From assembly GCA_018985225.1 (NCBI GenBank), contig JADGIF010000088.1, positions 1-21,806 of the forward strand: a DNA stretch of 21,806 bases, in the 5' to 3' direction. The DNA comes from Amoeboradix gromovi (Eukaryota; Sanchytriomycota; Sanchytriomycetes; Sanchytriales; Sanchytriaceae). The position numbers and the translations under genes are program-made. Within the stretch, counting starts at the first letter, position 1, and each line of letters opens with the position of its first letter. Under the pieces are notes generated by a model that searched no databases, was not told where the DNA came from, and saw only the letters and a program-made list of their open reading frames with translations. This document shows, one piece after another, positions 18,065 through 21,806 of the stretch.

Positions 18065-18730
18065 ATCGGGATCGATCACTAGAGCATGTTTTGATATGTC
18101 TGTAGTCTCTTTCGTTTTCCATATTTCTTTCCACTGGCATCTTGTTTACAATTGTGGCATTTCGTTGATGGTGAACTCTTCAGGAATTACGAGCACTTGT
18201 CCAATCTCGAAAACTGAACACGATAGGGGGCTTTAATGCTCCGTTGAATGTCTTCTGTTTCTTTCTGTTCTTGTAACTCAATTCGAAATTACTCATTGTC
18301 TTCTGCCATGTATTTATTTCGATGTACATCACGTAAATGATCTTCTGCTTGAGTCCCAGACGTCTAAAACGCCATCGCTACAATAATTTCTGGCCGTAGA
18401 ACTATATCCTCTTTGGCACCAAAACATTGATGTACTTGATAAATGCCCTTGACTTTGATTTCTCATCCTCGATTTTGGTGACATCATATTTCTCTTTCAT
18501 ATACTAAAGTTTCTTTTGGCAATGGTTCTAAACATGAGATGTTTGTACTGTCTCTTTTAAAAGGATATCAAACGAGTTTTTTTCCAGGATCAATAAACGC
18601 ACAATCAGCACCTTGCAGCAGTTGCATGGTGTATAATTCGCTGAATTTCAATAGTTTACACTTATACCTAGGAATACTAAGTATAGAATTTATAGTTTGC
18701 CGTCCAACTTGTATTTCTAAACGGTATCAA
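18065..18730 (-). pseudogene. Fanzor (eukaryotic TnpB-like) nuclease pseudogene
   Basis: Read on the minus strand, several broken frames together resemble a Fanzor RuvC nuclease. The block from about 18730 includes RYKCKLLKFSELYTMQ, then ADCAFIDPGKKLV (codons for I-D-P-G at 18594-18583). This is the RuvC-I DPGK motif, followed by a stop. About 130 codons further on comes a frame with FSFRDWTSA, comparable to the (G)DWS segment before RuvC-II. EFTINE and then STKCHNCKQDASGKKYGKRK (first Cys pair at 18159-18148) follow, as in the zinc ribbon. At least five stops and shifts are present and no RuvC-III is seen. I infer a dead Fanzor1-like copy from the DPGK form and the spacing. Confidence 0.6.
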
Positions 18731-19223
18731 TGAATTCAATCTCGAGATCAAGATCTTCCCCTGGGTCTCTTATTTGTTTACGTGACATTAAAGATTACAA
18801 AGAGAAGTTAAATCAACGATATAAATTAAATTTATTTTTTTTAACCTACCAAGAAATTCCACATGGGAGCCATTTTAGAAAATGTCTGCAACTCTAAGTC
18901 AAAAGACCTCCTGGAAAGATTTGTCCCATAATATGCTACCAAGCCTTTTCTTAATATTAAAATGCACTGAAAATATCTCTTTCAAAATAACTTTGGCTGA
19001 TTAGCACTTTAGCTTATGCTGCAACTCTTCAACGTATAACCATTTCCATACTCTGTCTTGCTATTTATAATCTCGTCTTGCTCACAAACAAGGTAGCACC
19101 TGGATGTCTTTCTTTCGCACCTGATGAAATGCGGATGTTGGATTCCTAGTGTGGTTTCTAGATGTTCATCCTGCTTTGAAATGAGCACGTTTTTTCAGAA
19201 TGGGCTTCACGCATTACATCTTA
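18731..19223. other. Intergenic region, one unassigned open fragment
   Basis: It is AT-rich. On the minus strand, about 19190-19009 is open for 60 codons without an ATG and includes HPHFIRCERKTSRCYLVCEQ, which has protein-like composition but no family I know. It may be more of the adjacent nuclease relic or chance. Confidence 0.3.
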
Positions 19224-19740
19224 TGGGACACCAAATATAAAAACTAGACTAACTTGTTTTTAGAAGAAGTGCTCCATATGGAGGAAATGCTATCATTAAT
19301 AAAAGATCTTCTTCTATTATACCAATTTTCTTTCACTACCTTCAATCCCCTCTTCAAAATAAAAGTAGAAGACCCTGCATCTCGTTCAAATATGAGGTCT
19401 TTGAGCATCTAAGCAAAAGGTGCATTTTCTTAGACGGTACTCTTTTCTAGTGTCATTTTGTAATGTTATACTAACATCATTACTCTTATCTATTTCTTTG
19501 AAGTGTAATAGTGATATTTTATTTGAAATAAAGATTGGATGAAAGAGTAAGAGAAAAGCTGTACAAAATATTTATTTTTGAGATTTCGACACAAAAAGTT
19601 ATTTATTTTCCTTTTATACTCGTCAACTCCGCAACTAGCTGAATGTCCACTCGCTTCTTGAATCCATAAAATTAATGGAGCTGAAATAATGTTCCAAGTT
19701 GTTACAGAAAGTTAGTCCAGTTTTTATATCTGATGTCCCA
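19224..19740 (-). mobile_element. 517-bp MITE-like element with TIRs (A end + B end)
   Basis: The left terminus starts TGGGACACCAAATATAAAAA; the right terminus is its inverse and ends TATATCTGATGTCCCA. The left about 180 bp equal the 'A end' (1-157 and 3888-4063, inverted). The right about 222 bp equal the 'B end' (21422-21642, inverted). The middle (about 19406-19518) is specific to this copy. It has no coding capacity. The two unrelated subterminal regions show the element has distinct left and right ends, as autonomous transposons do. Flanking bases show no convincing target-site duplication. Confidence 0.75.
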
Positions 19741-19988
19741 CATGTAAGACCTAGAATAAAATGGACCTTGTATCAATACATCGTCTTCCGCTACTTAATT
19801 TTATCGGCTATAATGCAGTTCAAGCCCATATCACTAGTTCAAGAAATCCATCAAAATTATTAGTTGTCCATTCCTCCTAACGCCTACGTTAAATGTGAAG
19901 AATTCGAAAATCATGAAGATTTCAAACCTCACACTTCTCAAGTGTAGACAACTTGGGGAGATACCATTTGAGCATGTTCTTGCCTACA

Positions 19989-20240
19989 TTATTTTGAAGT
20001 ACCTGGATTGATATCTCTATGGTCTTGGTGACCGCATTGCTGACAATTAAGGTAAGTTATGGTAGAATAGGCCTCATTAATAATCAATAAACTTTGACCA
20101 TACAACTTACATTTATGCGTGTAATGACGCAACGATTGAATCCTTTCATAACGCTTGCAGCTACTACAAGTGTTGGACACATCATATTGTTTTTGAATGG
20201 TCACAACTCTAATGAACTTTGAGTTCTTTTCATTTCGCAT
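19989..20240 (-). pseudogene. TnpB/Fanzor C-terminal fragment
   Basis: A minus-strand frame reads HYTHKCKLYGQSLLIINEAY, then STITYLNCQQCGHQDHRDIN. The KCKxYGxxLxxxNEAYST segment before a C-x2-C-G is the stretch that joins RuvC-II to the zinc ribbon in TnpB and Fanzor2 proteins, and it parallels the copy at 4564-4641. Upstream in the same frame is another C-x2-C (NTCSSCKRYER). HRDIN after the second pair may be a collapsed RuvC-III. The frame ends after GTSK; the next frame continues NVGKNMLKW. No RuvC-I or recombinase part is visible. This is a degraded copy. Confidence 0.58.
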
Positions 20241-20380
20241 ATTCTGATGCGAAAAAATTGCTCCAAGTCGTGGATCTGCAAAGTGTTGAATGGTGACAAA
20301 ATACCAGTACCAATAAAAAGATGTCCTATGATATTGAGAGTTGTTTATTTTTTGTCTTTTTCACTTTCACGCCAACGGTC

Positions 20381-20587
20381 CTAGTTCTCCAGAGAATGAA
20401 GAATTCCAATGAGAAAAGGGCAACCAGTCGAATCATAATAGTTGTTGCTCAAGCTTCCAGATGACATTTTGCATTTGTCACACTTCAGAATTGCTTTCAT
20501 TGGGGTCTTTCGCCTTCTGCACATTTTACTGTAAATTTCTTCATGAAATTCAAGGAATGTCTTCCTGATGTTTAGACTATAACCCAT
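20381..20587 (-). pseudogene. Possible relic ORF with C-x2-C motif
   Basis: The frame is 68 codons, beginning MGYSLNIRKTFLEF. It contains CRRRKTPMKAILKCDKCKMS, a Cys pair after a basic stretch. It lies just upstream of, and co-oriented with, the TnpB/Fanzor fragment at 19989-20240. It may be part of the same or a neighbouring dead element, but I cannot match it to a specific nuclease motif. A short chance ORF is the alternative. Confidence 0.25.
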
Positions 20588-20929
20588 TCGTAGAGCCGTT
20601 TGCTAATATAGAAGAGTACATTCTATATCGCTTTCGGTGTCTTTGAATGTGACTGTTTCTAGCTCATATTATTGTAGATATTTGCAACAAACGAAAAAAG
20701 TAAATATCATGTTTTTATCAGATTAGTAAATTTAGTATCGGAGCAATACAACTCTTGTAATTAGAATAAACGATGTGTTTAGTTAAATAGATTACTGTTC
20801 AACTTGAATACATTTACTTAGATAGTAGTGCACAATTCATTAAGCATGTCCTAAATCAGCATAAAAGCTACAAGTACAGCAAATTTTGTAAAACAAACAC
20901 GCCGAAAATATAATACACCAATACTTAAT
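20588..20929. other. AT-rich intergenic region
   Basis: About 340 bp upstream of the relic and downstream of the bHLH gene. I see no ORF, RNA or repeat. Confidence 0.5.
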
Positions 20930-21334
20930 CTACTTTTGCAACCTCGAATGCATGTCTTGTACTAGATCTGCTGTTCTACGAAGTAACTCAGCTCTGGAGA
21001 GCTTAACGTTACCAAGAATCGGTAAAACAATACTTTCAAGATATTTGTAACTAATTTGTATCTTTTCTCTTCGTCTTTTCTCGCTTTGAAGATGCAGCTG
21101 TCGCTTGTCTTCGTTTGTTTTTAGGTTTCTAGCTTCGTTAATGTGAACTATATTAGAAGATTGAGAAACTGCAGCCGTTCCAGTTCCTGCGGAATTGGGA
21201 GAGTTTATCAAATGTGGCCGGATAGTTTGAGGTATTTTTGGAGTCTTGTTTTCATTGTGTTCTGCAGATGTGTTGAGGGGGTGCAATGGCTCGGCGTAGT
21301 AAAAGTTTGAATTTGAAGACATCCAATCGTCCAT
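20930..21334 (-). CDS. bHLH transcription factor (class B, Mlx/Ino4-like)
   Basis: A 134-aa nuclear DNA-binding protein. Residues 1-70 are Ser/Asn/Pro-rich and probably disordered. Residues 76-134 are the bHLH: basic region KRQLHLQSEKRRREKI with H81, E85 and R89 (H-x3-E-x3-R), the pattern that reads the CACGTG E-box. Helix 1 is ISYKYLESIV, the loop is short, and helix 2 is KLSRAELLRRTADLVQDM. The Tyr after Ile in helix 1 and the KLS(R/K)A loop end resemble Mlx and fungal Ino4-type factors. No leucine zipper follows; the protein ends at once, so it would pair through the HLH alone. The gene sits between two inverted copies of the transposon B end. Confidence 0.85.
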   Translation of the reverse strand: MDDWMSSNSNFYYAEPLHPLNTSAEHNENKTPKIPQTIRPHLINSPNSAGTGTAAVSQSSNIVHINEARNLKTNEDKRQLHLQSEKRRREKIQISYKYLESIVLPILGNVKLSRAELLRRTADLVQDMHSRLQK

Positions 21335-21421
21335 GGTGAATCTGGGTAGAAATTAATTTATCAATTGCACCAGGCACAATGATTGGTTTCTCTTGAAAAA
21401 ATTTCAATTCATTGAAGCATA

Positions 21422-21806
21422 TGAGACATCAAATATAAAAACTAGACTAACTTTCTGTAACAACTTGGAACATTATTTCAGCTTTATTACTTTATGGATT
21501 TAAGAGACGAGTGGACATTCAGCTAGTTGCGGAGTTGGCGAGTATAAAAGGAGAATAAATAACTTTTTGTATCGAAATTTCAAAAATAAATATTCTGTAC
21601 AGCTATTCTCTTGCTCTTTCATCCAATCTTTATTTCAAATAAACCTCTGATTCATAATACCAACTCATAGTACTGATTCTTAATACCAACTCATAGTACT
21701 GATTCATAGTACTAATTCATAATACTGATTCATAATACTGATTCATAATACTGATTCATAATACTGATTCATAATAGGGTATATTTTCATTTAAGAACTA
21801 TCCAGA
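21422..21806 (+). mobile_element. B end of another TIR element, running off the window
   Basis: It starts TGAGACATCAAATATAAAAA (one change from the TGGGACATC consensus). Over about 221 bp it is a near match to the inverted copy at 19518-19740, including the TTGGAACATTATTTCAGCT and CTAGTTGCGGAGTTG blocks. After 21642 it diverges into a tandem repeat. The matching A end would lie outside the window. Confidence 0.7.
21647..21776. repeat. Tandem repeat, ten 13-bp units
   Basis: Ten exact-length units fill 130 bp. Units 1, 7, 8, 9 and 10 are CTGATTCATAATA. Units 2 and 4 are CCAACTCATAGTA, alternating with CTGATTC(A/T)TA(A/G)TA variants. The identical copies at the right side point to recent expansion there. 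It lies at the inner edge of the transposon B end. Confidence 0.9.

Noticed and set aside
18539-18733. Plus-strand 64-codon ORF
   Set aside because: The opposite strand carries the IDPGKK Fanzor motif with better support, so this is its shadow.
21647-21776. CRISPR-like array
   Set aside because: Units are 13 bp head to tail without spacers, in a eukaryotic context; this is a minisatellite.

Overview
The window is nuclear DNA from a compact, AT-rich eukaryotic genome. Three things show this: mitochondrial proteins encoded in the nucleus (an L6-type ribosomal protein and an A-type Fe-S carrier), a heterotrimeric G-alpha gene interrupted by spliceosomal introns, and a nucleoporin. PDAT, Nup93/Nic96, ING and bHLH genes packed tightly, with introns of only about 20 to 43 nt, suggest an early-diverging fungus or close relative (Cryptomycota or chytrid-like). 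That placement is inference; no rRNA or marker gene fixes it.

Layout. 1-157 is the truncated end of a terminal-inverted-repeat (TIR) element. A small unknown gene (177-620) and a 655-codon unknown gene (minus strand, 1040-3007) follow. 3008-5100 is a mobile-element graveyard. It holds a 293-bp MITE-like element (3771-4063) and the relic of an IS607/Fanzor element (4402-4884) in which the N-terminal helix-turn-helix of the serine recombinase runs in frame into the C-terminal zinc ribbon and RuvC-III of the TnpB/Fanzor nuclease, plus a second nuclease scrap (about 4924-5013). An ING/PHD gene (5189-5827) converges on a PDAT gene (5844-7367). 7368-9248 has no gene I can name.

9249-12585 carries plus-strand genes: a THEM2-like thioesterase, a C2H2 zinc-finger protein, a small unassigned ORF, mitochondrial uL6 and G-alpha (two 20-nt introns). 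12625-17870 carries minus-strand genes: a 911-aa protein with five globin-type domains, Nup93/Nic96 (two short introns) and ISCA1. 17880-20600 is a second graveyard: a Fanzor-like pseudogene (minus strand, about 18065-18730), a 517-bp MITE-like element (19224-19740) and a further Fanzor/TnpB fragment (minus strand, 19989-20240). A bHLH gene (minus strand, 20930-21334) follows. The window ends in another copy of the element end (from 21422) and an exact 10 x 13-bp tandem repeat.

The host genes are mostly unrelated housekeeping and regulatory functions (lipid metabolism, chromatin reading, signalling, mitochondrial translation and Fe-S assembly, nuclear pore). They do not form one pathway. The most notable items are the decayed RNA-guided-nuclease (Fanzor/IS607) relics that sit beside copies of one TIR element family, the five-domain globin protein with selectively lost heme ligands, and the 20-nt introns.
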